The notes under the pieces are model-generated. The model saw only the letters and a program-made list of their open reading frames with translations, was not told the origin of the DNA and searched no databases. A stretch of 64,000 nt of DNA, from the NCBI RefSeq assembly GCF_011299095.1, contig NZ_CP049889.1, forward strand, positions 2,150,501 through 2,214,500. The letters run 5' to 3'. Positions 7,621-17,806 of this stretch are shown here, piece after piece; positions within the stretch are counted from its first letter, which is position 1, and each line of letters begins with the position of its first letter. The translations under genes were made by a program, and so were the position numbers. The DNA is from Jeotgalibaca porci. Its GTDB lineage: Bacteria; Bacillota; Bacilli; Lactobacillales; Aerococcaceae.

Positions 7621-10071
7621 ATGGCGAGACCAAAAAATACAAAATCAAAACCTACAAATAAAAGAAAGAAAAATACAAATAAACTTTCTCATGAACTTAT
7701 TGGATTACTATTTATTTTTGCAGCTGTATTAGGATTAAGTAATCTCGGATTTATGGGCATCCTTCTAGCGAACTTCTTTCGTTTCTTTTTTGGTGAAATT
7801 TATCAAGTGCCTTTAGCGCTTTTTGGTATATTTGGCCTATACCTATTAATAATGGGAAGAGAACCACGAATTAAGAAAAGAACAATCACGGCAAGTGCAC
7901 TTTCTTTAACAGGGTTCATGTTAATCTTGCATGCGAATACCTTTCAGCATGTGATGGCGAGTGAAGGCTCAGTGTTCCAAGTTACCTTGATGCGCTTCTT
8001 AGCAGATATGCGTGCTGGGTTAATTTCTGGCAACATGGGTGGCGGAATGATTGGGGCAGCAGTATATTCTGTCAGCCACTTTTTATTTTCACAATGGGGT
8101 ACTTACGCACTTGCAGTTCTTTTCGTATTTCTAAGTTTGTGTATTCTCTTCGGATTCACAATCAAAGACATCATGGATCAGGTCAGAAAAGGATTTGCAA
8201 CAATTGCGGCATCATTTCAAAGGGTGTTCTCTCCTGTTTTTGAGCGAGTCAAAGTTTATTTTGCTGATAAAAGTGTTAAAGAATCTGCAAGTGAGTCTTC
8301 TGTAATTGTTGAGAATCATGAGCAACATCATTTTCTTGAAGATGAGGCACCAATTGAAACAGTTAAAAATGATTGGTTAAGTAAAGCCAAAAATCGCATT
8401 AAGAAAACGGTCGAAACAGACACCGATTCAGAAGGGGATACGGCTAGTGAAAAGGAAGCCGTTCAGTTAACGATTGATAGCTATCAAGGTGATGATGACT
8501 TAGCTAAATATATGGAAGATAAAAAAGCGCCAACGCAAGTGCCTGAGAGTGAAATCAAACAAGACGGAGAGCCAGAAGATGATGCTGAAAGTGTTCTGGA
8601 GTTTGAAATCAAAGCAGAAACAGAAAATCACGATTATCATTTGCCACCGGTGACCTTGCTGAAAGAATTACCGCCTGTAGATCAATCGAGTGAGTATTCG
8701 ATTATTGAAAAGAATGTTAAGAAACTAGAAGATACTTTTGCGAGTTTCGGAGTTGATGCTAAAGTTCGTAAGGCAAACTTAGGCCCGGCTGTTACCAAAT
8801 ATGAGATTCAACCGGCTGTAGGTGTGAAAGTAAGTAAAATTGTTAACTTAGCGGATGATTTGGCATTAGCATTGGCAGCGAAAGATATCCGGATTGAAGC
8901 GCCGATTCCTGGTAAATCCTTTATTGGTATTGAAGTGCCGAATACCGAAGTGAGTACAGTTTCATTCCGTAGTGTGATTGACCGCACCCATAGCAGCGAT
9001 AAGCTATTGGAAGTTCCTTTGGGGCGTGATATCTCAGGAGCCATCCAATATGCCGATTTGACGAAAATGCCTCACTTATTGATTGCCGGAGCGACAGGTA
9101 GCGGTAAGTCGGTCAGTATCAACGGTATCATTATTAGTATTTTACTGAAGGCTAAGCCGAATGAAGTTAAAATGATGATGATTGATCCGAAGAAAGTGGA
9201 ATTAAACGTTTATAACGGAATTCCCCACTTGCTGACACCAGTAGTAACGAACCCAAGGAAAGCAGCGCAAGCATTACACAAAGTAGTAGCTGAAATGGAA
9301 AGAAGATATGAGCTCTTTGCTGGGACAGGGATGCGTAACATTGATGGTTATAATGAATTAATTTTGGAATATAATGTCGAAAAGGGCGAAAATAACCCAA
9401 CATTGCCGTACATTGTGGTCATTGTTGATGAGTTAGCCGATTTAATGATGGTCGCTAGTAATGAAGTGGAAGATGCCATTACGCGCTTGGCTCAAATGGC
9501 ACGTGCAGCTGGAATTCATATGATTCTAGCCACACAAAGACCGAGTGTGGATGTTATTACCGGGATTATTAAAGCCAACGTTCCTTCTCGGATGGCATTT
9601 GCCGTTTCCAGTTCAATCGATTCGCGAACCATTCTCGATGGAGCAGGGGCAGAAAAACTTCTGGGACGGGGAGATATGTTGTATCGTCCGATGGGTGAAA
9701 ATAAACCGAAACGTGTTCAAGGGGCGTATCTTTCGGATTCTGAGGTCGAAAGCATTGTTAGTTTCGTAAAAGAGCAACAAGAACCGAACTATTCCGAAGA
9801 AATGATGAAATTGGATGCAGCACCGGTTCAATCAGATGAACCGGAGGATGAGTTCTTCCAACCAGCATTAGAGTTTATCGTTGAAGAAGACGCAGCAAGT
9901 ATTTCTAAGCTTCAAAGGAAGTTTCGTATTGGTTATAACCGGGCAGCTAGAATTATTGATGATATGGAAGCACGGGGCTATGTGGGGCCTGCTGACGGTA
10001 GTAAGCCGAGAAAGGTTAATGTTAACGCGGAGATGTTAGGTCAAAGTTCGGGAATTGATGATGACGTTTAA
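7621..10071 (+). CDS. ftsK: DNA translocase FtsK/SpoIIIE
   Basis: An 816-residue septal ATPase that pumps chromosomal DNA out of the closing septum and assists dimer resolution with the Xer recombinase. The N-terminal 180 residues hold about four membrane spans. An acidic, low-complexity linker of some 160 residues follows, then the motor: Walker [10 protein letters not shown] (about 490-498) and Walker [12 protein letters not shown] (about 600). The C-terminal winged-helix gamma domain (about 750-808, with [17 protein letters not shown]) reads KOPS-like polarity sequences. The ATG at 7621 has only a weak GAGTGA-type ribosome-binding site. No clear terminator follows. The BMP transporter cluster comes next, as in Listeria. 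Confidence 0.95.
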   Translation: MARPKNTKSKPTNKRKKNTNKLSHELIGLLFIFAAVLGLSNLGFMGILLANFFRFFFGEIYQVPLALFGIFGLYLLIMGREPRIKKRTITASALSLTGFMLILHANTFQHVMASEGSVFQVTLMRFLADMRAGLISGNMGGGMIGAAVYSVSHFLFSQWGTYALAVLFVFLSLCILFGFTIKDIMDQVRKGFATIAASFQRVFSPVFERVKVYFADKSVKESASESSVIVENHEQHHFLEDEAPIETVKNDWLSKAKNRIKKTVETDTDSEGDTASEKEAVQLTIDSYQGDDDLAKYMEDKKAPTQVPESEIKQDGEPEDDAESVLEFEIKAETENHDYHLPPVTLLKELPPVDQSSEYSIIEKNVKKLEDTFASFGVDAKVRKANLGPAVTKYEIQPAVGVKVSKIVNLADDLALALAAKDIRIEAPIPGKSFIGIEVPNTEVSTVSFRSVIDRTHSSDKLLEVPLGRDISGAIQYADLTKMPHLLIAGATGSGKSVSINGIIISILLKAKPNEVKMMMIDPKKVELNVYNGIPHLLTPVVTNPRKAAQALHKVVAEMERRYELFAGTGMRNIDGYNELILEYNVEKGENNPTLPYIVVIVDELADLMMVASNEVEDAITRLAQMARAAGIHMILATQRPSVDVITGIIKANVPSRMAFAVSSSIDSRTILDGAGAEKLLGRGDMLYRPMGENKPKRVQGAYLSDSEVESIVSFVKEQQEPNYSEEMMKLDAAPVQSDEPEDEFFQPALEFIVEEDAASISKLQRKFRIGYNRAARIIDDMEARGYVGPADGSKPRKVNVNAEMLGQSSGIDDDV

Positions 10072-10232
10072 AAGTAAGAGTTTACATTCGGAACAATACC
10101 GCTTTAAAAATGAAAATTAGATGAAATTTGTTGCACACATATTTCCTTAATTTCAAAACTGTGATATTGTTTACTTAAGCGAGACATGTGCTTGCAAAAA
10201 TCGAGTGTTTACACTCAAATGGAGGGTTTACT

Positions 10233-11336
10233 TTGAATAAGAAAAAATTGTTAAGCTTGTTGACTCTAGGATTGAGTGCAAGTGTGCTACTAGCAGCATG
10301 TGGCAATGAATCTGAAGAAGCAACATCTGATGCGGATGAAACTGCTAGCTCTACTGCAGTTGAAAGCTCAGACACTGAAACATCAAGCGATGATTTCTCA
10401 GTAGTTATGATTACTGACGTTGGTGGCGTTGACGATAAGTCCTTCAACCAAAGCGCATGGGAAGGTCTAACAACTTGGGGCGAAGAAACAGGCAAAGCTA
10501 AAGGTGTGGGTGGTTACGAATACATCCAATCTGATAATGAAGCTGACTTCATCACAAACTTGACAACGGGTGTTAACAACGGCTTTGACGTTGTTTTCGG
10601 TGTTGGTTACATCTTGAAAGATGCTATGCAAGAAACTGCTAGCAACTACCCAGACACATTATTCGCAATTATCGATGACCAAATCGAAGGCGAAAATACA
10701 ACTTCTGTTCTTTTTGCAGACAACGAAGCAGCATTCTTAGCTGGTGTTGCGGCTGCTAAAACAACTAAAACAAACCACGTTGGATTTGTTGGTGGTATGG
10801 AAGGCGTTGTAATCGATCGTTTCGAAGCTGGTTTCTACGCAGGTGTTAAATCTGTAAGTGAAGACATCGATGTAACTGTTCAATATGTAGGTAGCTTTGC
10901 TGATGCAGCACAAGCAAAATCTATCGCTAATGGTATGTACTCAAGCGGCGTAGACATCATTTATCAAGCAGCTGGTAACGCTGGTAACGGTGTGTTTGCT
11001 GAAGCACGTGATATCGTAACTGCTGATCCATCACGTGAAATCTACGTAATCGGTGTAGACCGTGACCAACAAGAAGAAGGTAAATTGACAGTTGACGGCG
11101 AAGAACGCGACTTGACATTGACTTCAACTGTTAAAGGTGTAGGTGTGGCTGCTCAAGAAATCGCTAACTTAGCAATGAACGGTGAGTTCCCAGCGAACGA
11201 GGTTCAATTCTTAGGTCTAGCTGAAGGTGGAGTTAGCTTAACTGACGGAGTACTGTCAGAAGAAGCAATCGCTGCTGTTCGTGAAGCAGAGCAAGCAATC
11301 ATCAATGGTGAAATCGAAGTTCCAGAAACACCTTAA
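10233..11336 (+). CDS. bmpA: BMP-family nucleoside-binding lipoprotein of an ABC transporter
   Basis: The substrate-binding component for the ABC transporter encoded downstream. It has 367 residues, starting at TTG 10233 preceded by GGAGGG. The signal peptide ends in lipobox LLAAC with lipidated Cys23; a Ser/Thr/Glu-rich tether follows (24-60), then the Bmp domain with VVMITDVGGVDDKSFNQSAWEG. That domain binds purine nucleosides in characterised homologues (PnrA, BmpA of lactococci, TcsA of Listeria). A perfect GAGTG/CACTC mini-hairpin (about 10203-10216) sits just before the ribosome-binding site. The terminator after the gene should make it more abundant than the ATPase and permeases. Codon use suggests high expression. 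Confidence 0.92.
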   Translation: MNKKKLLSLLTLGLSASVLLAACGNESEEATSDADETASSTAVESSDTETSSDDFSVVMITDVGGVDDKSFNQSAWEGLTTWGEETGKAKGVGGYEYIQSDNEADFITNLTTGVNNGFDVVFGVGYILKDAMQETASNYPDTLFAIIDDQIEGENTTSVLFADNEAAFLAGVAAAKTTKTNHVGFVGGMEGVVIDRFEAGFYAGVKSVSEDIDVTVQYVGSFADAAQAKSIANGMYSSGVDIIYQAAGNAGNGVFAEARDIVTADPSREIYVIGVDRDQQEEGKLTVDGEERDLTLTSTVKGVGVAAQEIANLAMNGEFPANEVQFLGLAEGGVSLTDGVLSEEAIAAVREAEQAIINGEIEVPETP

Positions 11337-11356
11337 TTAATATATTAATGAATTCT

Positions 11357-11394
11357 GGAGGGGATGGGGCATAGAGGCTCCGTCCCCTTTTTCT
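11357..11394 (+). terminator. terminator between bmpA and the transporter genes
   Basis: AGGGGATGG pairs with CCGTCCCCT around an 11-14 base loop, followed by TTTTTCT. It probably allows partial read-through, giving excess binding protein. Confidence 0.75.
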
Positions 11395-11471
11395 ATTGAA
11401 TTCTAAATAATTGAGAAGCTTTATAATCATAATTTTAGATGGTTCATATGGCTTGGGCGTTGCAATTACAG

Positions 11472-11477
11472 TATAAT
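11472..11477 (+). promoter_or_regulatory. candidate -10 element before nupA
   Basis: TATAAT lies 41 bases before the nupA start. The -35 position (TGGCTT) is weak, so this is only a candidate independent promoter. Confidence 0.4.
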
Positions 11478-11518
11478 AGGGTAACTGTATCAAAAGTTAT
11501 ATAAAAGGAGGAAAGCGC

Positions 11519-13093
11519 ATGGTTGAGGAAAATTATGTAATTGAAATGATTAATGTTACAAAAGCTTTTGGAAATTTCAAGGCGAACGATAACATCAACC
11601 TCAAAGTCAAAAAAGGAGAAATCCATGCTCTCTTAGGTGAGAACGGAGCAGGAAAGTCTACTTTGATGAATATCTTATCTGGCTTATTACAACCGACAAG
11701 CGGAATGCTTAAGGTAAATGGAAATGAAGAAGTTATAGCATCTCCAACTGTAGCGGATAAATTAGGAATTGGGATGGTACATCAGCATTTCATGCTTGTT
11801 AAAGATTTTACTGTTACTGAGAATATAATTTTGGGTAAAGAAACCACTAAGCTGGGAGTATTAAACAAAAAAGACGCGGCAAAAACAATCAAGGACTTAT
11901 CTGATAAATATAAATTATATGTTGATCCATCTGCAAAAGTAGAAGATATTTCTGTAGGAATGGAACAACGTATCGAAATATTAAAGACATTATATCGTGG
12001 CGCCGACATTCTTATATTTGATGAACCAACCGCAGTTTTAACGCCACAAGAAATTGAAGAGTTAATGTCGATTATGAAAGGTTTAGCTGCAGAAGGTAAA
12101 TCAATTATTTTGATTACCCATAAGTTAGATGAAATTAAACAAGTAGCCGACCGTGTAACAGTTATTCGTAAAGGTAAGAGTATTGATACAGTTGACGTTA
12201 AAGGAACAACAAAACAACAAATGGCAGACATGATGGTTGGCCGTTCTGTAATCTTTAAAACGGATAAAACAGCGCCAAATCCTAAAGAAGCAGTTTTGGA
12301 AGTTGAAAATCTTCACGTAAAAGAAAGCCGTGGACTGGAAGCGGTGCGTGGTTTGAATTTGACTGTCAGAGCAGGGGAAGTAGTCGGGATTGCTGGAATT
12401 GACGGAAATGGTCAATCAGAACTTATTCAAGCTATTACGGGATTGCGTAAAGTTGAAAGTGGTAACATTAAATTGAATGGTGAAGAGATTACAAACTTGC
12501 CTCCAAGAAAAATTACAGAGTCAGGTTTAGGCCATATTCCAGAAGACCGTCAACGTCATGGTTTGATCTTGCCGATGACTCTTTCCGAGAACATTGCACT
12601 GCAAAGCTACTATAAAGAACCATTCAGTCATAATTATTTCTTAAATGAAAATGAAATGGACGCTTATGCAGTTCGCATGATTCAAGAGTTTGACGTGCGT
12701 ACGCAAAGTGAGCATTCTACTGCTGGCTCATTATCAGGTGGTAATCAGCAAAAAGCAATTATTGCGCGTGAAATTGACCGTGATCCAAGCTTGTTGATAG
12801 CAGCACAACCAACACGTGGATTGGATGTGGGCGCGATTGAATTTATTCATAAACGTCTTGTTAATCATCGTGATCAAGGAAATGCCGTTATTCTAATGAG
12901 TTTCGAATTGGATGAAATCTTGAATGTATCTGATCGTATTGTGGTTATGTATAAAGGTAATATTGTGGCGGAAGTTATTCCATCTGAAACAAGCGAGCAA
13001 GAGTTGGGCTTGTTGATGACAGGTACTTCTTTAGAAAAAGCCAGAGAAGAGCTGGGCCACAAGCAACCGGAAGGAGGAATCGGTCATGAATAA
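11519..13093 (+). CDS. nupA: nucleoside ABC transporter, duplicated ATPase
   Basis: A 524-residue protein with two tandem ATPase domains that drives nucleoside uptake. The first domain has Walker A GENGAGKST, a divergent signature SVGMEQRIEILK and Walker B ILIFDEPTAVLTP. The second has the degenerate P-loop GIDGNGQSE and signature LSGGNQQKAIIARE, the asymmetric layout of sugar/nucleoside CUT2-type ATPases. AAAAGGAGGAAAG precedes the ATG. It overlaps the first permease gene by eight bases, so translation is coupled. The symbol follows the lactococcal nupABC system by family and order. Confidence 0.9.
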   Translation: MVEENYVIEMINVTKAFGNFKANDNINLKVKKGEIHALLGENGAGKSTLMNILSGLLQPTSGMLKVNGNEEVIASPTVADKLGIGMVHQHFMLVKDFTVTENIILGKETTKLGVLNKKDAAKTIKDLSDKYKLYVDPSAKVEDISVGMEQRIEILKTLYRGADILIFDEPTAVLTPQEIEELMSIMKGLAAEGKSIILITHKLDEIKQVADRVTVIRKGKSIDTVDVKGTTKQQMADMMVGRSVIFKTDKTAPNPKEAVLEVENLHVKESRGLEAVRGLNLTVRAGEVVGIAGIDGNGQSELIQAITGLRKVESGNIKLNGEEITNLPPRKITESGLGHIPEDRQRHGLILPMTLSENIALQSYYKEPFSHNYFLNENEMDAYAVRMIQEFDVRTQSEHSTAGSLSGGNQQKAIIAREIDRDPSLLIAAQPTRGLDVGAIEFIHKRLVNHRDQGNAVILMSFELDEILNVSDRIVVMYKGNIVAEVIPSETSEQELGLLMTGTSLEKAREELGHKQPEGGIGHE

Positions 13094-14159
13094 TCTTTAT
13101 ATGAACAAAAGATTCCAAGCATTAGCAATTCCGTTGCTTTCGGTAATACTAGGTGTCATCGTTGGAGCAATCTTGATGCTTTCGTTTGGATATGACCCAG
13201 TTGCTGGGTATGTCGCTATGTTCCGTGGTGCGTTGTCCAATCCGTTCTACATCGGACAAACACTGCGTATGGCAGCACCATTAATCGTTATCGGTTTAGG
13301 GTTTGCGGTTGCAAATACAGCTGGATTCTTTAACATCGGGCTTTCTGGACAAGTTCTAATGGGTTGGTTTGCATCCATCGTTGTTGCACAAACATTGCCG
13401 GACTTGCCAAAATTCATTTTACTTCCGTTGGCTATTATTGCAGGTATGATTGCAGGTGCAATCTGGGCAGGTATTGCCGGAGTTCTACGTGCTTACTTTG
13501 ATACAAGTGAAGTTATCGTAACAATTATGCTTAACCACATTTCTTACCATACAGTGAATCATATTATCAGAACGTATCTGGTAGAAGTTGGAGATTCAAC
13601 ACAAAGGATTGGCGAAAATGCAAGTATGCGTATTCCATTCCTAACAAGTATTACGAATAATTCTACATTGCATATAGGTATCTTTATCGCTATCGTCATG
13701 GTATTTATCGTTTCAATCTTTATGAATCGTACGACATTCGGTTTCGAATTGCGTTCTGTTGGTTTGAATGCAGATGCAGCAGAGTATTCCGGAATGAATG
13801 CGAAGAAAAATATCGTAATGGCAATGTTAATCAGTGGGGCTTTAGCTGGTTTAGGCGGAACAATGGAAGGTTTAGGAAACTTCCAAAACATTTTCGTGCA
13901 AGGTGGTATTCCACAAATCGGTTTCGATGGTATGGGGGTAGCATTGTTAGGGGGAAGCAGCCCAATCGGTATTCTATTCTCTTCACTTCTATTTAGTATC
14001 ATGAAGACAGGTGGTACAACAATGCCGCTTGCTGCTGGAACACCGAACGAAATCGTAGATATTGTTATTGCTTTGATTATCTTCTTTGTTGGAGCAAACT
14101 ACATTATCCGTTTATTGCTTTCGAAGCTTCAAAAGACTGAAAAGAAAGAGGTGGCGTAG
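13086..14159 (+). CDS. nupB: nucleoside ABC transporter permease 1
   Basis: A 357-residue membrane protein of the BPD_transp_2 (YufP/NupP) family with around eight to ten hydrophobic spans. Conserved segments include GFAVANTAGFFNIGLSGQVL and FGFELRSVGLNADAAEYSGM, the latter being the EAA-like coupling loop that contacts the ATPase. It overlaps the ATPase gene by eight bases, and its stop codon abuts the ATG of the second permease. It forms the membrane channel with that partner. Confidence 0.9.
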   Translation: MNNLYMNKRFQALAIPLLSVILGVIVGAILMLSFGYDPVAGYVAMFRGALSNPFYIGQTLRMAAPLIVIGLGFAVANTAGFFNIGLSGQVLMGWFASIVVAQTLPDLPKFILLPLAIIAGMIAGAIWAGIAGVLRAYFDTSEVIVTIMLNHISYHTVNHIIRTYLVEVGDSTQRIGENASMRIPFLTSITNNSTLHIGIFIAIVMVFIVSIFMNRTTFGFELRSVGLNADAAEYSGMNAKKNIVMAMLISGALAGLGGTMEGLGNFQNIFVQGGIPQIGFDGMGVALLGGSSPIGILFSSLLFSIMKTGGTTMPLAAGTPNEIVDIVIALIIFFVGANYIIRLLLSKLQKTEKKEVA

Positions 14160-15119
14160 ATGGATTTAATTAGCATTTTGACATTAGTCGTATCGAATAC
14201 GCTCGTTTACTCTGCTCCACTTATCTTCGCGGGTCTGGGAGGAACATTCTCTGAACGCGGAGGAATTGTTAACGTTGGTATTGAAGGAATCATGGTAATG
14301 GGAGCATTCTCATCTATTGTTTTCAACTTATCATTCGCTGAAACATTTGGCGCAGCAACGCCATGGCTTGGACTTTTGGTAGGTGGACTAATTGGGGTCT
14401 TATTCTCCTTGATTCATGCACTAGCAACAGTTCATTTACGTGCCGACCACATTATTTCTGGTACGGTTCTTAACTTACTTGCACCGGCATTGGCGCTTTT
14501 CTTAACGAAAGTTCTTTATAATGGTCGTGGACAAACTGATTTCATCGTTCGTAACTTTGGTAAAACAAGCTTCCGCTACTTAAAGGATATTCCTGTGATT
14601 GGAAAGATTTTCTTTACAAACACATTGAGTGTTGCTTACGTTGGTATTCTTGTTGCATTCCTTAGCTACTTCATTATTTTCCGCACATCATTCGGTTTGC
14701 GCCTGCGTGCAGTAGGCGAGCATCCACAAGCAGCAGATACATTGGGAATCAATGTATATATGATGCGTTATGCTGGGGTAATGCTCTCCGGCTTGATGGG
14801 TGGTATTGGTGGAGCGGTTGTTGCACAATCAATTTCATTGAACTTCTCGCATGCAACTATTGCAGGACAAGGGTTTATCGCTATGGCGGCAATGATCTTC
14901 GGTAAGTGGAATCCAATTGGGGTTATGGGTGCGGCTTTATTCTTCGGCTTCTCGCAAAGTTTGAGTGTAATTGGAAACTATATTCCAGTTATCAAAGACA
15001 TTCCAAACGTATTCCTGTTTGTATTACCATACATCTTGACAATCATTGTATTAGTCGGCTTTATTGGCAAGTCTAAAGGACCTGCAGCTAACGGTACAAC
15101 ATACGTTAAGACTAAATAA
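14160..15119 (+). CDS. nupC: nucleoside ABC transporter permease 2
   Basis: A 319-residue membrane protein of the YufQ/NupQ family. GTFSERGGIVNVGIEGIMVMG and TSFGLRLRAVGEHPQAADTLGI are the family motifs; the second is the loop that docks to the ATPase. Its ATG directly follows the TAG of the first permease, with AAAGAGGTGG as ribosome-binding site. A terminator follows, ending the transporter operon. The imported nucleosides could feed the deoB and punA products encoded near 43 kb. Confidence 0.9.
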   Translation: MDLISILTLVVSNTLVYSAPLIFAGLGGTFSERGGIVNVGIEGIMVMGAFSSIVFNLSFAETFGAATPWLGLLVGGLIGVLFSLIHALATVHLRADHIISGTVLNLLAPALALFLTKVLYNGRGQTDFIVRNFGKTSFRYLKDIPVIGKIFFTNTLSVAYVGILVAFLSYFIIFRTSFGLRLRAVGEHPQAADTLGINVYMMRYAGVMLSGLMGGIGGAVVAQSISLNFSHATIAGQGFIAMAAMIFGKWNPIGVMGAALFFGFSQSLSVIGNYIPVIKDIPNVFLFVLPYILTIIVLVGFIGKSKGPAANGTTYVKTK

Positions 15120-15129
15120 AATAATAACG

Positions 15130-15156
15130 AAAAAGCCTCGGAAACGAGGTTTTTTC
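15130..15156 (+). terminator. rho-independent terminator of the nup operon
   Basis: AAAGCCTCG-GAAA-CGAGGTTTTTT: a short G+C-rich stem with a GAAA tetraloop and a T-run. Confidence 0.85.
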
Positions 15157-15240
15157 TATGTTGTTTATCTCATTTGTAAAAGCATTTAAATTAGAGTATA
15201 GTTTTCTTATATGTGTAAAACGAGAAAGTGACGTGAATAG

Positions 15241-16512
15241 ATGGACTTACAACTTACAAATGGTGTTCGAGCACACATTCAAACGACCAGTAAATTTAAA
15301 ACGGTACTAATTGAATATAAATTTAGAACGAAGTACGAACCGGAAATAGCAACAAAAAGAACCTTACTTAAAAACATTATGGTAACAAATTCAAAAAAAT
15401 ATCCCTCTCAAAAAGCGCTGGATAATCAGATGTCATGGTTATACGGGGCTTCCTTAAGTGCGTCTACACAAAGATACGGAACTGAACATGTGTTATCTTT
15501 TCGCTTAAAGGTTATTAACGATCGTTTTATTGGTGGCTATGATAATTTATTAGAAGAGGGCTTTGCCTTTTTACAAGAAGTTATTTTCAACCCCAATATT
15601 GAAGATGCTGCATTTCACCAACCGACGTTTGATAGAGAAAAAATTAATTTAGAAAATTATTTTAATTCGTTGGAAGATGACAAGGGTAGGTTTGCGACAA
15701 TCAAGCTCAATGAAGCCCTGTTCGAAGGAACCGATCAAGCTTACTTAGGCATGGGTTCAGAAACATTTCTACCCAACATTTCAAGTCAGTCTCTTTATAC
15801 AACTTATCAAGAAATGATTGCTGATAATGCTATTGATATTTATGTTTCGGGAGATGTTGATTCAGAGAGAATAGAGAAAGCTATCATGCAACAACCATTT
15901 TCAACCCGTACGGTTACGTCCAACAATAAGTTTGTGACGTTGACACCACGCTCAGAAGCGGCTCATATTGATTATGTTTCTGATGTTTCGCAAGGGAAAC
16001 TTTTATTTGGCTTTAAATCGCCAGCTTATTATGGGGAGGCTGAGTATTATACAGGGATGGTATTCAATGGTCTATTCGGTGGATTCCCACACTCCAAGCT
16101 TTTCCAAAACGTTCGGGAGAAAGAAAGTCTAGCTTACTCTGCATCAAGCTATCTTGATTACATCAGAGGCGTCATGATTGTTTCTACTGGTATTGCTTTT
16201 GAGAAGAAAGACCAAGCTGAAGCAATCGTATTGAAACAGCTTGTTGATATGCAAAAAGGAGACTTTGAAGATTACCTTATCGCTCAGACTAAGGATATGT
16301 TAATCAATCAGTATAAGCAAAATGATGATAATCAGTCTGCAGCATTGAGTAAAATTTATTCGAATAACTTATTAGCAGGCCGCACGATTTCAGATGAGGA
16401 ATGGCTGAGCGGAATCGAACGTGTGAAGCGTGAAGATATTATTGAACTGGCGAACCAAATGGCTCTCCAAATTATTTTCTTTTTGAAAGGGGAAGATGAT
16501 AAAGATGCATAA
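15241..16512 (+). CDS. ymfF: M16-family peptidase-like protein YmfF (no zinc motif)
   Basis: A 423-residue M16-family protein encoded next to ymfH as in Bacillus and Listeria. It lacks the inverted zinc motif HxxEH that YmfH keeps; the matching N-terminal region reads KNIMVTNSKKYPSQKALDNQ. It is thus probably the non-catalytic half of a heterodimer, as in mitochondrial processing peptidase or PqqF-like pairs. The C-terminal GLFGGFPHSKLFQNVREKESLAYS segment is the conserved substrate-side R/Y region of M16 proteins. The ATG at 15241 has a weak AAGTGA ribosome-binding site. It overlaps ymfH by 17 bases. Confidence 0.88.
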   Translation: MDLQLTNGVRAHIQTTSKFKTVLIEYKFRTKYEPEIATKRTLLKNIMVTNSKKYPSQKALDNQMSWLYGASLSASTQRYGTEHVLSFRLKVINDRFIGGYDNLLEEGFAFLQEVIFNPNIEDAAFHQPTFDREKINLENYFNSLEDDKGRFATIKLNEALFEGTDQAYLGMGSETFLPNISSQSLYTTYQEMIADNAIDIYVSGDVDSERIEKAIMQQPFSTRTVTSNNKFVTLTPRSEAAHIDYVSDVSQGKLLFGFKSPAYYGEAEYYTGMVFNGLFGGFPHSKLFQNVREKESLAYSASSYLDYIRGVMIVSTGIAFEKKDQAEAIVLKQLVDMQKGDFEDYLIAQTKDMLINQYKQNDDNQSAALSKIYSNNLLAGRTISDEEWLSGIERVKREDIIELANQMALQIIFFLKGEDDKDA

Positions 16513-17806
16513 AGTTGAATATCCTCTTTTAGATGAAACAGTCTACTATGAAAAAATGCAGAATGGACTGCAAGTGATTCTGATTCCCAAGCCGGGATTC
16601 GCCAAAACATATGGAATTATCACCACTGATTTTGGTTCTATTGATAATCACTTTGTACCATTACAATCAGATTCTGAAATAGTTGTACCGGATGGCGTTG
16701 CTCATTTCTTGGAGCACAAGTTATTTGAAGGGGAGAAGCATGATGCGTTTGATGATTTCTCTAAATTGGGATCCTCTGCAAATGCCTTTACGTCGTTTAC
16801 GCGAACAAGCTATCTCTTTTCAGCAACAAGTAAAGTAGAGGAAAATATTGAAACACTTCTCGATTTTGTTCAAGAGCCATACTTCACAGAAGAAGGAACC
16901 GAGAAAGAAAAAGGGATTATCGCACAAGAAATCCAGATGTACGAAGACAATCCGGATTGGCGTTTGTTTTATGGTCTGTTGAAAAATATGTATCCGAAGC
17001 ATCCACTTTCTATTGATATCGCCGGTACTGTCGACAGTATCCAAGCGATTACGCCTGAAATTTTACAAACGTGCTACGATACGTTTTATCACCCCTCTAA
17101 CATGAACCTGGTGATTATTGGGAACTTCCCAGTAGAAGAAACAATGGTTGTAATCCGGAACAATCAAGATGCGAAAGAATTCGCGAAAGAAGAGCATATC
17201 TTGCGCTTTATTCCTTCTGAAACAATTAGTGATTTAACCGCTCATGATGAAATTGAAATGGATGTAAAACGTCCGAAATTAATTATGGGAGTAAAAGGTT
17301 TAACTACACAATTGGAAGGGAACGAATCCGATAACTATTACTTAAAAGGTTCATTACTAATGGAAATGCTTTTTGGACGCGGATCGGACAACTTCAATAC
17401 ACTTTACGATAATGGCGTTTTAGATGACAGCTTCAATTATAGTTTCACTATCGATCGTAGTTTCAATTTTATGGCCTTAGAAGTGGATACCAATGAACCA
17501 GAACAAGTGATTAAAGAGTGGAAGAACATTCTTTTGAACTGGAAAAATGATTCAAGTTTTACGGCTGAAAACTTTAATCTTTTGAAACGCGCTTTTATTG
17601 GTGAACAACTGCAAGCATTTAATTCGCTTGAGTATATTTCTAATCAATATGGTTATTTGTATGCAGCAGGTATCGAAATGTTTAATCGTATTGAGCGACT
17701 CGAAACGTTAACACTTGAAGATATCGCGGCATTTGCAGAGCACTATATTAATGAACAAGTAATTAGTACGTTTATCGTAAAACCAAAGAAAGGTTCAAAC
17801 GTATGA
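16496..17806 (+). CDS. ymfH: M16-family zinc peptidase YmfH
   Basis: A 436-residue metallopeptidase with the inverted zinc motif HFLEH (His70, Glu73, His74) and a downstream acidic segment EKGIIAQEIQMYEDNP supplying the third zinc ligand. It probably pairs with YmfF. The physiological substrate is unknown; in other Firmicutes the locus is linked to processing of secreted or signalling peptides. The start at 16496 lies close behind AAAGGGG; an in-frame ATG at 16505 is a fair alternative. Its stop overlaps the start of ymfI in ATGA. Confidence 0.9.
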   Translation: MIKMHKVEYPLLDETVYYEKMQNGLQVILIPKPGFAKTYGIITTDFGSIDNHFVPLQSDSEIVVPDGVAHFLEHKLFEGEKHDAFDDFSKLGSSANAFTSFTRTSYLFSATSKVEENIETLLDFVQEPYFTEEGTEKEKGIIAQEIQMYEDNPDWRLFYGLLKNMYPKHPLSIDIAGTVDSIQAITPEILQTCYDTFYHPSNMNLVIIGNFPVEETMVVIRNNQDAKEFAKEEHILRFIPSETISDLTAHDEIEMDVKRPKLIMGVKGLTTQLEGNESDNYYLKGSLLMEMLFGRGSDNFNTLYDNGVLDDSFNYSFTIDRSFNFMALEVDTNEPEQVIKEWKNILLNWKNDSSFTAENFNLLKRAFIGEQLQAFNSLEYISNQYGYLYAAGIEMFNRIERLETLTLEDIAAFAEHYINEQVISTFIVKPKKGSNV

